Below are positions 31,539 through 43,170 of a DNA stretch of 64,000 nucleotides, piece by piece. A model generated the notes under the pieces. That model had not been told where the DNA came from and ran no database searches. It saw nothing but the letters and a program-made list of their open reading frames with translations. Position 1 is the stretch's first letter; each line of letters starts with the position of its first letter. Position numbers and translations under genes: made by a program. Origin of the DNA: Usnea hakonensis (lineage: Eukaryota; Ascomycota; Lecanoromycetes; Lecanorales; Parmeliaceae); assembly GCA_013423325.1 (NCBI GenBank), contig BLJB01000242.1, positions 62,001 to 126,000 of the forward strand, in the 5' to 3' direction.

Positions 31539-32924
31539 ATGAAGGGCGGTCTCTTCTTTGCCGCTGCGGCCTTTGCTAGCATAGCGAACTGCGACGTGCA
31601 CAGGCTGAAGCTCGAGAAGGTGCCTCTGTCAGAGCAACTCGAGCATGCTGATATCACCACACATGCCAACTCTCTCTACAAGAAGTATTCCGGCCAAAGA
31701 TTCATGGGCATCCGACCAGAAGCACAAAAGGTAGAGATGTTCAAGGATACTTCAGTCCACCTGGATCAAGACCACCCAGTACCTGTCTCAAACTTTTTGA
31801 ATGCCCAATGTTGGCAATACCATGTCCTCTAGATTATCATGGATTCTGACAAGATTATAGACTTCTCTGAAATCTCCATCGGCACCCCACCGCAAAAATT
31901 CAAAGTAGTCCTCGACACTGGCTCTTCGAACCTCTGGGTACCATCGATGGAGTGTGGATCCATTGCTTGCTACCTCCACACCAAATACGACTCATCTGCA
32001 TCATCAACATACAAGAAGAATGGCTCTGAGTTCGAGATCCGATATGGTTCGGGAAGCTTAAGCGGCTTCATCTCACGGGATACCCTGCAGATCGGCGACA
32101 TCATCATCAAGAACCAAGATTTTGCTGAAGCTACTCAAGAACCCGGGCTTGCTTTTGCCTTCGGTCGCTTTGATGGGATAATGGGTCTCGGTTATGATAC
32201 TATCAGCGTCAATAAGATCGTTCCACCATTCTACAATATGATTGCGCAAGGCCTTCTTGACGAGCCCGTCGTCTCCTTCTACCTCGGCAGCACTGATAAC
32301 GGTGATGAGGACGAATCCGAGGCCATGTTCGGTGGAGTGAACAAGAATCATTACACTGGCAAGATGACCAAGATCCCGTTGAGACGCAAGGCATACTGGG
32401 AAGTCGACCTTGATGCCATCACTTTTGGTGATGCAACGGCTGAACTCGACAACACCGGAGTCATTCTGGACACTGGAACCTCTTTGATTGCTCTTCCGTC
32501 TACCTTGGCGGAACTTCTGTGAGTGATTGCGCCTTCCATTCCATCGCTGGATGCTAACCTAGAACAGCAACAAGGAGATTGGTGCAAAGAAGAGCTACAA
32601 TGGCCAGTACACTGTTGATTGCTCGAAGAGGGACGGGCTCCCGGACATGTCATTTACTCTCACAGGTCAAAATTTCACGATCGGTCCATATGATTACATT
32701 CTAGAGGTTCAAGGCTCTTGCATCTCGTCTTTCTTCGGCATGGGTAGGTCCACCAAGTCGTTTATACACGTGTACACTCAGAACGTTAGGCTGATGTGTG
32801 ACGTACAGACTTCCCTGAGCCCGTCGGTCCATTGGCAATTCTCGGCGACGCATTTTTGAGGAAATGGTATTCCGTGTACGATCTTGGGACCAACAGCGTC
32901 GGCCTTGCTCTGGCCAAACAGTAA
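31539..32924 (+). CDS. PEP4: Vacuolar aspartic proteinase A (saccharopepsin/PepA type)
   Basis: Pepsin-family endopeptidase of the vacuole that activates other vacuolar hydrolases. Exons 31539-31809, 31861-32518, 32568-32743 and 32809-32924 give 406 residues, matching yeast Pep4 (405). A hydrophobic signal peptide (GGLFFAAAAFASIANC) leads into a propeptide with KLEKVPLSEQLEH and KKYSGQRFMG. The two catalytic aspartates lie in DTGSSNLWVP (about 108) and DTGTSLIALP (about 293), and the conserved flap-type YGSGSLSGF is present. The C-terminus FLRKWYSVYDLGTNSVGLA is typical. Intron 1 has the unusual donor GTTGGC but restores NAQYFSEISIGTPPQ. Possible N-glycosylation sites are in TGQNFTIG and elsewhere. 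Confidence 0.95.
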
Positions 32925-33690
32925 GGCGTACCTTCATCAGGTTGGGAGATGGTGCCGGTCATACGGGTTTGAAGAAAAGCTGTAACCCACTGTGCATATT
33001 GGAGAGCTCCAAGCTTGGTTGGGGTGGGAGTAGCCGCTTCACGTTCTTTGAGTTTCCTCTGTGCCTAGCTCAAATTGTGTACATGTGCCGGGAGGCCTTC
33101 CTGTGTATCTTATAACATATTGCGTAGTCGGTGAATTGAGGGCATGCGGGGATAAGCAAGTCTTCCCAAGGCGTTCTCTTCTTAACTCGCTATTGACCAA
33201 AAGTGAAGACGGCTCATGATGTAAGCTTGAGTCCAAAGTGCCTTAGGTAAAGTGACAACATGTACGGAGTACAGGTAGGAAGCAAGGTAAGGTAAAGTAA
33301 GGTACCTTGGGTACCTAAAGTAAGCCCTAAGATTGTTAGGCTCCAGGCTTCATTAGGTAAGGAAGTCCCGCATTGATCTGCAGCTACCCCTCGTACCGTG
33401 TAAAACTCTTTGTTTTTGTTTTTTTCATTCTCACTCCGTGACCATCAGAGCCAACTTCTTTGTGAACGTTGTAAAAATCAACTTTTCTACGAGAGCACGG
33501 TCTTGACAATCACCTTTTCTGCTATCCAAATATTGCCACAGCCGTCATGAACCAGCTGACACAATTTCTTCCTTATCGCCCATCACCTGAACGAAGTGGT
33601 AGCATAACGAAGCCTCGGTTGCTTCCAAGACCGCTGCCTCCAGATCTCTAGTCTTATGACCAGTGCTTTCAAACACTCGTAGATACTTGC
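32925..33690. other. Spacer PEP4/ATG26 with GTACC cluster and short upstream frame
   Basis: 766 bp. A dense GTAAGG/GTACC motif cluster occupies about 33241-33331. A 34-codon frame (ATG 33547 to TAG 33651) lies upstream of ATG26; it is either a uORF or a first coding exon (see findings). Confidence 0.6.
33241..33331. repeat. GTACC/GTAAGG motif cluster
   Basis: AAGGTAAGGTAAAGTAAGGT leads into ACCTTGGGTACCTAAAGTAA, the same motif family seen at 28268-28356 and 41731-42017. Confidence 0.7.
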
Positions 33691-36600
33691 ATGCATACAA
33701 CCATCAATATGGCTCCTGACCATGATCTATACAGGATGGTAGGGCGGAAGTTGACCAAGAGTAGGAAGCCACTTCGAGCCTCGTCAGTACAATATCCAGC
33801 AAGGTTAAAGGAAGGAGAGGACGTGCAAGATGATGTTACAGCTGCTAAGGGCGAGCCTGTCCAACATATGAACCAGTCCCTTTTCTCCATGATCGCTGCT
33901 GCTGGGTCCAAAGTTGACTTCAATGCACGTTTCGAAGAAGAGAGCAGTGACAGCGATGACGAAAACCAAGCCTCTCCCGTCTCAGCCCATGTCAAGGAGC
34001 AGTCCAACAATACCCGGACTCAGACACTGTTCAACAAGCTTCATGACGACAATCTTTCCAGTGGAGATCTTGGAAGGCCACTGGGAAAGTCGGCAGAGCC
34101 GACAGGCCTTCGTTTGCTACCGAAGCTAGATCTACGGACAATTGAAGAGAAGAATTACATGTCCAAAAGTCTGCATTTGCCATCAAGTGAAGTGTGGAAA
34201 GAGCACGATAGTCCAACAGGTGTCACCCCGAGAGATGCACCTGTGATGAGCATGATGCTGGAAGCAGAAGCCAAGCTCACTCCTTCCACACCACCTCAAG
34301 ACGTCAAGGACACCAGTGCAGGAGATGATCAGACCAATCTTGGTAAAGAGGCTCCGACAAGCCTGAAGAATCGGCTCATGGAAATATTTGGCTTTGAAAG
34401 ACCCGAAGAGGTGGTATCAGGTATTTCAATGCCATATTTTGGGTTTGTATCGAGGGCTGATAGATCTGCAGAATATCCCTGCTGGCTGTTACAGAGTATT
34501 CTATTACAAGGGTACATGTATATAACTCAGAATCATATTTGTTTCTACGCATACTTGCCCAAGAAATCTGTGAGCTAGCCCAGATACTGTCACATCTATC
34601 ACTGTGTTCGAGCTTACACACCAGCAGAGCGTGATTGCTAAGTCTGGGCACCTTTCTAAAAGAGGTAAACAAAATCCAAAGTTCCACCGATATTGGTTTA
34701 GTCTGAAAGGAGATGTGTTGTCATACTACACCGATCAGTCGCGTCTCTATTTCCCGAGTGGCAACATTGACCTACGCTACGGCATATCGGCCTCAATGAA
34801 AGGTAGAGAATTCACCATTGTCACGGACCAACGTGTGTACCATTTTAAGGCGGACAGTGCTGTCAGCGCAAAGGAATGGGTTAGGACGCTGCAGAAGGTT
34901 ATTTTTCGCTCCCATAACGATGGCGATAGCGTCAAAATATCGCTGCCTATTGAGAATGTCATTGACATTGAAGAAAGCCCAGTCAGCGGGCTTGCAGAGA
35001 CCCTCAAGATACGTGTGGTGGACAGCGATGAGACATATGCTGTGGAGGAGGTGTGAAAGCTGTGCCGTACCGCGTATGCATTATGGTGCTGACATATGAG
35101 AACAGTACTTCTTCTCCTTTTTCAGCTTTGGACACGACGCTTTCAATGTTCTACACGCCATGGTGAACGACACGACCGCGCAAAAGATTCCCCAAGACAT
35201 TTTGTCACCTGCCCTGGTGGATGACGGTACTTGTTCGCGTGATAGCTCTCAACCTCCTCGAAAGAAGAAACCTTACGACCTTAGAGCAGGCAGTCCCTTA
35301 GACACGGAAACACCCACTCTGCGTGACAGCGTTCGTGCGACTCTTGTACCATTCTCACCAATAGGCAGTCGGCAAGTCAGTCCCCGCGTGAGTGGTGACT
35401 GGGGAAGACGTAGTATAAACTCAAGCCGAAAAAGCATAGACGCAGGTCGAAGGAGTATAGAGTTACCATTCAGGGAGTCTAGCCGCATCAGCTTCGAGCG
35501 AGGTAGGCGAAGTTCGAGCACTAGCAGAAACAGATTGTCCAAAAGGCAACCGAAAACGGAGGCACGGTCAACAGCGCCGCGAGGATCGACTGATTCCTGT
35601 GTCCACTCACTTGAGCAAGGTACTGAGTCTTCTGTGCCGAATTTTTCGAGCAACGAGACCCAAGCTTCGGGTAGCCAGATCCTCAATCGGAGCGATGTCT
35701 TCCAATCTCCAACCATCCAGCGTCTCCACGGTTCTCCGCCCGCGGATAAAGACGGCAAACGGAGAACATTGTTGGAGTCGGCACCCTCCACCTCTACGAA
35801 TCCTGGTACCAAAAGCCATCCTCCAACCAGGCCTTATGATGAGCCAAGCGTTGTAGGATGCCAAAGAGAAAGTGGTCTGAGTAGGAGTGAAGTGTCACAG
35901 TCCAATTCGTCACCAACGCTCCATCATCTTGCTAAAGTAGGTGCCTATCCTTTACAAAGAGCAGCTGGTCTCGCCGGCTATCTTCGATCTCGATCAAAGA
36001 GGATGAGCAATTTACTTGCCACCGAGTCTATGGGCTACGTGGAGAAAGTGTCTGGCATGTGGGCAGGAGGCCGGAAACACTATGGTGATTCAGAGGGCGT
36101 CTTATCCGATGATCGACTTCAGGAAGTTGGCGGTGAAAATGAATCCGCAAAGCATGGCGATCGCTTTAGGAAGCACTTCGCTCTACCAGCGTCCGAGAAG
36201 TTACAAGCAACTTATTTTGCATTTTTGCAGCGTGTGTTACCTCTCTATGGCAAGATATATGTCAGCAACAAGTATTTCTGCTACAGAAGTCTCCTCAAGG
36301 GTACCAGAACCACGATGGTGCTGCCGTTGAAGGACATCGAGACCGTCGACAAGGAGAAAGGCTTTACATTCGGCTATTCAGGGCTTGTGGTTGTTATCCG
36401 TGGTCACGAAGAAATCTTTCTTGAGTTCAATAGACCCGAGGTCCGAGATGATTGTGCCATTACGATTCTGGAGAAATTGGCATCGACGAGATATTTGCAA
36501 GACTCTGGATTGTTGACGCAAGAGGACATAGAAGAAGCCCAGACAGCCAAAGCCGAGAACAAGATGCTGCAAGAGGCGAGGCAAGCTGGCCATAGCATCC

Positions 36601-38223
36601 AAGAGTCCAAATTTCGAGAAAGAGAGGACTATGGAGAGCATGCGCGAGAGGCATCGCCAACCTTTTTTGACGACACTCAAGCATCGATCCTCAACTTCAA
36701 GCCCACTGAATCTCTTCGAATTACATGTCTTACTATTGGATCAAGGGGAGACGTCCAACCATATATTGCTCTTTGTAAAAGGCTTCTGGAGGAGGGCCAT
36801 AGACCAAAGATTGCTACTCATGCAGAATTCAAAGGTTGGATTACGAAGCACGGGATAGATTTTGCGACTGTTGACGGTGATCCTGCGGAGCTCATGAGAA
36901 TTTGCGTGGAGAATGGCATGTTTACGTACTCGTTCCTGAAAGAAGCTTCAGTCAAATTTCGAGGCTGGATTGACGAACTTTTAATATCTGCCTGGAAAGC
37001 CTGTCAGGACACTGATATACTCATTGAGAGCCCTAGTGCGATGGCCGGCATCCACATCGCAGAAGCATTGGGTATCCCCTATTTCCGAGCTTTCGCTATG
37101 CCCTGGACACGTACCAGAGCCTATCCTCACGCTTTCGCCGTCCCAGAACACAAAATGGGTGGCGCGTACAATTATATCACTTATGTCATGTTCGACAACA
37201 TCTTTTGGAAAGCGACAGCTGGCCAAGTCAATCGCTGGCGCAAGAAAGAACTCGGCCTTCGCAGCACTAGTCTCGACAAACTGCAGCCTAATAAAGTTCC
37301 ATTTCTCTACAATTTCAGCCCGTCTGTTGTCGTTCCTCCACTTGACTTCAGCGATTGGATTCGAGTCACGGGATATTGGTTCCTTGATGAGGCTTCGGAT
37401 TGGTCTCCACCTTCCCCACTTATTGAATTCATCGCGAGAGCGCGGGCCGATGAGAAAAAATTAGTCTACATTGGCTTTGGGTCAATTGTCGTCTCCGATC
37501 CCGCTGCTTTGACAAAGACTGTAGTGGAATCTGTGTTGAAAGCAGATGTCCGCTGTATCCTCTCAAAGGGCTGGTCTGACCGTTTGGACAACCGGGACGC
37601 TAGTGTCGTCGAGCTACCTCTTCCTCCAGAGATCCACCAGATCACCTCTGCGCCACATGATTGGCTGTTCAAGCAGATTGACGCAGCTGTTCACCATGGT
37701 GGTGCTGGTACAACGGGCGCTAGTCTGCGCGCTGGACTACCCACAATAATCAAACCCTTCTTTGGCGACCAGTTCTTCTTTGGATCCAGAGTAGAGGACC
37801 TTGGTGCGGGCATTTGCATGAAGAAGGTCAATGTCAGCGTCTTTTCAAGAGCGATGTGGGAAGCGACACATAGCCAACGCATGATCAGCAAGGCTCGTGT
37901 TTTGGGGGACCAAATTCGCAAGGTAAACCTCACGTCTTTAATTTTCTCCTTACTCAATTGGATCCAGTGCTAATAGGGCGTAGGAGGACGGCGTAGGGAC
38001 GGCAATAACAGCCATTTACCGTGACCTCGAATATGCAAAGACTCTGATCAAGCATCGTACCGATTTGGCTAATGATGAAATCGCCGATGGTGCCTATGAT
38101 GAATGGACAATGATCGATGAGAGTGATCCGGAATTGACGAGACGGGTTTCGGAGTGGGAGCTAAGAAAGAGCTTCCAGATCGGAGAGGGAAGGGGAAGGC
38201 AAAGTTTAGATTTGGGGGCCTGA
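33691..38223 (+). CDS. ATG26: Sterol 3-beta-glucosyltransferase (Atg26/Ugt51 type)
   Basis: Transfers glucose from UDP-glucose to membrane sterols; in some fungi it is needed for pexophagy. Exons 33691-34569, 34628-35050, 35106-37922 and 37984-38223 give 1452 residues. Domains in order: disordered N-terminus; GRAM (about 245-300; EYPCWLLQSILLQGYMYITQ); PH (about 298-400; SGHLSKRGKQNPKFHRYWFS); the linking YFFSFFSFGHDAFNVLHAMV; a long Ser/Arg-rich linker; a second GRAM (about 800-890); and a GT28-type transferase beginning LTIGSRGDVQPYIALCKRL (about 975), with the nucleotide-sugar signature HHGGAGTTGASLRAGLPT (about 1296). The start is uncertain: ATGs at 33691 and 33709 are both possible, and an upstream exon beginning at 33547 could splice in. 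The second ATG is closer to the region that looks conserved (YRMVGRKLTKS). Confidence 0.93.
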
Positions 38224-38663
38224 TGCAAATGTTTATGGAATTAATGCCGTACTTTGAGCGAGCCGGAGCATTCCCCAGGATCACGATGAAGTGAATGATG
38301 GGTAGAAGGTGGGTAAGTTGAAGTCTATGGTCGTATCGATGATGCCAAGCTCACAGGCTTGGCAATGGCGTCCTCGAACTAAGATGTGGGCGTCTTACAT
38401 TAATATTATTTCTGTCGCATGACCACGGTTTTTTCATATACGTAAGGTAAAATACTGTACAGGTCCAGCCCTTCTCAGCGGATAGCTCAAATACAGGGAC
38501 ACAAGAGGAATGATATTGGAGAAATATCATATCATGCTTTGGTATCGAATTAAATGTACTCGTACCCTTCCAATGAAGCGACGTGGGCACGCTGGAATCG
38601 CCAGAATATGTATGTACACGATGAGACTGAATTTTTCTTCCCGCATGAGCAGTGAGGGCTATC
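38224..38663. other. Convergent 3' spacer ATG26/FCP1
   Basis: 440 bp between stop codons; no gene or repeat of note. Confidence 0.5.
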
Positions 38664-41358
38664 CTAACCCTCCCCCTCGTCATCCTTTCCGTCCTTCTCC
38701 AATTCTCTCTCCAGTTCGTCCTCGAATTCACTCCAGCCATCTCCCTCATCGTCCTTTCCCCGATTCTCCGCTGCACCACCTCCAGCTCTTTCGCCACCTC
38801 CAGGTCCCTCGTCACCACCATTTCTCTCATCTTCGTCCCCGTCTGATTCAGCCATGGTCGTTTGGCTTAAAGATGTCAGACCATTCCCGATCGCTTGCTT
38901 CTTCTTCACCTTTCCGGCACCGCTGTCCTCGCTCTCTCCACCACTATCATTCTCGTCTCTTCCTCTCTTTTTTCCACGTATGCCCAACTTTGAACTACCG
39001 TTGGTATCTCCACTGACTATGCTGTCACCGTCGCTGTCCTCAGCGTCGCTGCCCAAAAATTCAGCAAGCTCGTCGTTCATGCCGCTCCAATCCTCATTCG
39101 TACCACCAACCGGGCTAGCTTCATCCACATCGATTTCTGAGAGACTGACATCTTCAACATCCGATTCATCCTGATCCAGACGATTTGTGTCTGGCTTGGT
39201 TTTCAGAGTGAGTGTAGGCTTGGAGAGCGCACTGCTGTTGTCCGTTTCCTCACCGCTTTCGCTGGCGGGCGATTCACTCTCGCTAAGAATATCGTCATCG
39301 TCTTCGTGAGACCCATTTTTACCTTCCGTATCAAGAACGAAAGGTTTCTCGTCTAATTTCGACCAGCGGCTGATGGAATCTGTGAGCCACTGAGGGCTGA
39401 CAATTTTGATCCTGCCCTTGCCTCGTTTGATCGCCTTTCTGACTTTCAAGGTTCTGTTTCGTGCTGCAACAACATGCGTGGTCGACCTGCCAACGTTTTC
39501 CTCAATTCGAGCGCCAAATGTTTTAGCAAGAATCGCGGCATCAGTGCTCGCGACATCCATGCCTAAAGGAACAACACCCGAAAAGACGATCACAACACCA
39601 GCAAGGACTCTCGACTTCACAGACGGCAAGACTGTCTCAATGTCTGGCACGAGGTCCAGATCGGATTTCTCATTTGGTAACTTGCGTTTTTGTCCGCCCC
39701 GAAGCTGGCCCAAACGGCCACCTTGCGCGGCCGATAGTTGGCGGCAGTAAATCTCGTAGAATTCGGTGTGGACTTTGCGAAGAGACTCTTCAAGCTGAAA
39801 GAGCTCGCGGTCGTGATCCTGGAGAAGGTTATGCTTCGGCTTATCCGAGTCACTAGAGCCGTCTGACGATGGTGATATATTGCCAGGGTCTCCATCTTCC
39901 TTTACTCCGGTGGACTCTGTCGCAGCATCTTCTGCCTCTAGTTGCTTCTGCTTCTGGAACAATGGCCGGTCCTCAAGTTGAGCCGCTAAGGCCTCATCCT
40001 GGTGGTTTGTTTGCGCCTGCCTTGTCGCTGGATCATCAGTAGCACCTATCGCAACTAGCTGCTCCAGTGCCGAGACATTGTTGGCTACTGGTATCTCCAC
40101 ATCTTTAGTCGATGGGTTCACTGCTCCTTGAGCTGGACTACCATTTGCTCTAGGCTCAGGCTCATCATGAGCCATACCTTCAGTTTGACCGTCGTCGAGC
40201 TTGAGAGATCCGATAGTCACTGCCTTCTGTGACGGTTTCGGTCCAGGCTTCTTGGGCAAGAAGCTGGAATTGATGTCCCCAATGCCGACGAAAAAATCAT
40301 ACGGGGTAACTTTGATAAGATTCGGACTCCATTTCCAAACGTCCGCCCTGTCGTCAATTATAACCACCATCTTTGTGTCCACGGGGAATAGGCGTTGCAA
40401 ATTCTTAGCAGTGGAGCTTCCACTCTCATCTCGAGATAGTATTCGATCCCCGAAGATTTTGTGTTCCGGATCTATTATATCTGCAATATTCTTCGCGTAG
40501 GCTCTTGTTCCCATAGTGTAAATATGTAACTCGTATATCTTGGAAACGTTGTCTAGGAAGTCTTTGAGCCCTGGACGAAGTTTGATATAATACCAACACC
40601 CTCTATTACCCGGTCCATCGTCTTTTAAGAGAAATTCGCGAACGTCTTTGACCGCATCGTGGTTTGGATTGTGCTCATCTTTCTGCCAGTCGGCGACTGT
40701 TGGGTCAACTGTGGCCTGAATGATGGTCTGGTCTAAGTCGACAACGAGGGACAACTTTTTCGAACCCAACAAACGCCTTTTGGCTTCATCATCTGCCCTC
40801 GCTGCTTCATTTTCGCTGATGGTAAGGGAGACGTTGTTGTGAACCATATTTATCGTCGCTCGCGAGGAATCTAGTTGCTCGGTCACATAAGATGACCTGG
40901 AGAGGGGAGCGATTAGCCTACAAAGCCATGAAACTCGCCATGAACTTTTTGATAATGACCTACTCGCTCATGTCCTTGCCGCAAGTAGCGCACATTCCAC
41001 CAAACTGGACGCTGTGCGCGCATGGTTCCTCGATCTCGGCTATGTCCACACTTGAGGGTCGATGGTGTCAGTAGGGGCCTAGTCAGCATGGATGGTAGAC
41101 TGCGTACTTTGGCTTGGAAATAATGGCGCCCTCATCGATTTTCCAATTGATCAGCACGCCCTCGACACTGGACTCAAACCTAGTGGGGAATTTCTTCCAT
41201 GCATCCCATGTGTTACCTAAATTGTCACCTTCCGTCACCTTGGTTTCATATACGTAAGAAAAGAGCGGTGCAAATCTCTCGACATTGTCGGTGGGTTGCT
41301 TGAGCAGCTCGGTAACGGTGATGGGGTAATGAAGGCTAGTGGGGAGTCGCAGCAGCAT
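38664..41358 (-). CDS. FCP1: RNA polymerase II CTD phosphatase Fcp1
   Basis: Removes phosphate from the C-terminal repeats of RNA polymerase II so that the enzyme can be recycled. Exons (descending) 41108-41358, 40964-41050 and 38664-40896 give 856 residues. The N-terminus MLLRLPTSLHYPITVTELLK, then EEPCAHSVQFGGMCATCGKD with its four cysteines and histidine, are standard for fungal Fcp1. The catalytic motif is DLDQT (about residue 166; acyl-phosphate aspartate first), and a later DDRADVW supplies the acidic residues of the FCPH domain. A BRCT domain occupies about 540-630 (IVFSGVVPLGM; STTHVVAARNRTLKV; IVSPQWLTDSISRW). The tail is highly acidic with Glu/Asp/Ser runs. The intron 1 acceptor is CTCAAG at 41051-41056; a nearer TAG acceptor would break the frame. 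Confidence 0.95.
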
Positions 41359-42063
41359 TGATTATCGATTCCTGAACGCGCAATTTTCGGGTGGTCATGG
41401 ATACTGAGATGGTTTTGGAGCTTTGGTCAAGACTGAAAGTATGCGATGCGTGGTGGAGTGGTCGTGTGCTTTTATTTGAATGTCGGTAGACGTGCCAAGA
41501 GAGGGGGGTAAGGTGACTGGTTTGTGGAGTAGGAGCCCAAGGCAATATTTGGTAGATTGGAATTAGATTCGCAGAGGCGAAAGGGATGCTTTCGATTGAA
41601 TTTGTTCTGGCGCTGACTTTTGATTTTGGAGTGAGTCTGGAGATGGAGAGGGTATGCAAGTAGAATATGATGGTATTATTGTTGAATGGGGTGGACTGTG
41701 CTATGCTGTACCTGGAGCATTTTTAAAAAGTACGTAGGTACGTACCTTACCTTACTCTCTGCCCTCTCAACGGAGTACGAGGGTCAAAAGTACTTTACCG
41801 TATTCTACCTTATAATTCCAGGGGGCGAGAGGCGAGGGGTAGCTTCATTTAAGGTACCTACCTTACCTAAGAGGTACTAGGTACTTTACCTTACCGGTAC
41901 TTTATAGGAGCCTCTGCAACGCTAACTCTTAAAACGGCTACTCTACCCGCTCCTTCTCCGCATCAATTAAAGACTGAATGGGTTAAAGTACTTAGGTAAG
42001 GTACCTCAAGGTACTCTCTGTAGATTAAATCCAACGAATGAGATAGCTCTGAGTTGAAGTCTA
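41359..42063. other. Spacer FCP1/prefoldin with the largest GTACC cluster
   Basis: 705 bp upstream of FCP1 and downstream of prefoldin 3. The first 350 bp are FCP1 leader or promoter DNA; the rest is dominated by GTACC/ACCTTAC motifs (41731-42017). No gene is seen. Confidence 0.5.
41731..42017. repeat. GTACC/ACCTTAC motif cluster, about 290 bp
   Basis: Repeated variants such as GTACGTACCTTACCTTAC, AAGGTACCTACCTTACC, GTACTAGGTACTTTACC and AAGGTACCTCAAGGTAC appear. Many are self-complementary around GGTACC, so the region could fold on either strand. Confidence 0.75.
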
Positions 42064-42897
42064 TCAACCGTTTGGCATTACATTCTTCTTTCCTTTCGCT
42101 TCCTCACTAGATTCCGCCTTCTCTTTCCTCTTCATCGTAACATCCCAATTGTACACTCTTGCCGTTGCTACCTCCAATGTCTGTACCCAGAAATTAGCGG
42201 GACCCCCCTGGAACATACATTTAGAGCTCTTACGGTGATCTGCTCTCTTAGAAAATCCAAGTCTTCTTCACAATTCTCAAGAGTCTGCTGTGCGCCGGAT
42301 AGCTTTCCCTCTAGCAGTGTCTCCGCTTCTGAAATTGGATATGCGAGCATTACGTTTGCACCCAACCACAAGTAGACCTCTTCCGTAGGTGGCACCAGCG
42401 CTTTGGCGTAAAGAGTGTCGTTGAGCTCGAACGTGGCTTCTATTGCATCGGAATCTGGCTGGATCGTATAGTTTCAGAGAATTGCAAGCCTGGAGAGCCC
42501 TTTGCGAAAAAGGGAACAGACCTTTCGAGTCTTCAAGAACCGTACGATATCCAGCGTCTTCAAGATATCCGGGATTTTTTCATCCAATCCAGCCTTTCGC
42601 CTTTGCGTGTTGGCTTCCATAAATTGGTACTTGCTAGAACTCAGAGCTCATTCAGTACTTTCCAAATATCAGAAAACTGGCAATAGCGTACGATATCATC
42701 TCCTGAAAAGATTTCATCGTTCCATCCACATGCGCCCTTGAGGAAACATAGTCCTCGACCTTGTCCACGAAGGGCGCGCAGGGGATACCTCGAGGATTTG
42801 TCGGTGCATCTTTGCTGTAAGGGTTCAACAATAAGTACGAAGCTTTTTGGAGAAGAGCTTGCAATATGACTGCTTACTTTTGCGCCTTGCTTGACAT
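42064..42897 (-). CDS. PAC10: Prefoldin subunit 3 (Pac10/VBP1)
   Basis: Alpha-type subunit of the hexameric prefoldin chaperone that hands nascent actin and tubulin to the CCT chaperonin. Exons (descending) 42878-42897, 42692-42814, 42522-42633, 42234-42458 and 42064-42180 give 198 residues, the normal length. The first coding exon is only 20 nt. Spliced motifs are TNPRGIPCAPFVDKVEDYVS, YQFMEANTQRRKAGLDEKIP, then the beta-hairpin region FELNDTLYAKALVPPTEEVY and the C-terminal coiled coil NCEEDLDFLREQIT-TLEVATARVYNWDVTMK. All intron phases close. It is divergent from the LETM1-like gene across 273 bp. Confidence 0.95.
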
Positions 42898-43170
42898 GTT
42901 CTTTTCTCAGCCTTGAAGTCGTACAACATCAGAGGTCAGAAGTGTGTTGTTCAAGAGCCGGCATAGCCCTGCCACAAAGCCCTAACCCTATCTTCGGAAG
43001 ACGGCCCCAGTTTTGGGTGTAGAGCATTATTCGAAGAGTCTTGGCATGTTGCAGGACTTTTGGTGTAGACCTCCGTACTATGCTGACGAATGGCGAATGG
43101 TATGAGTAAATCTTCATTGTGCAATAATAATATTGCAATGATATGCAGATGATCAGGGATTGCCATAAGC

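Noticed and set aside
35273..35812. 179-codon minus-strand frame inside ATG26
   Set aside because: It lies wholly within a well-supported ATG26 exon and resembles no family; it is an antisense shadow.
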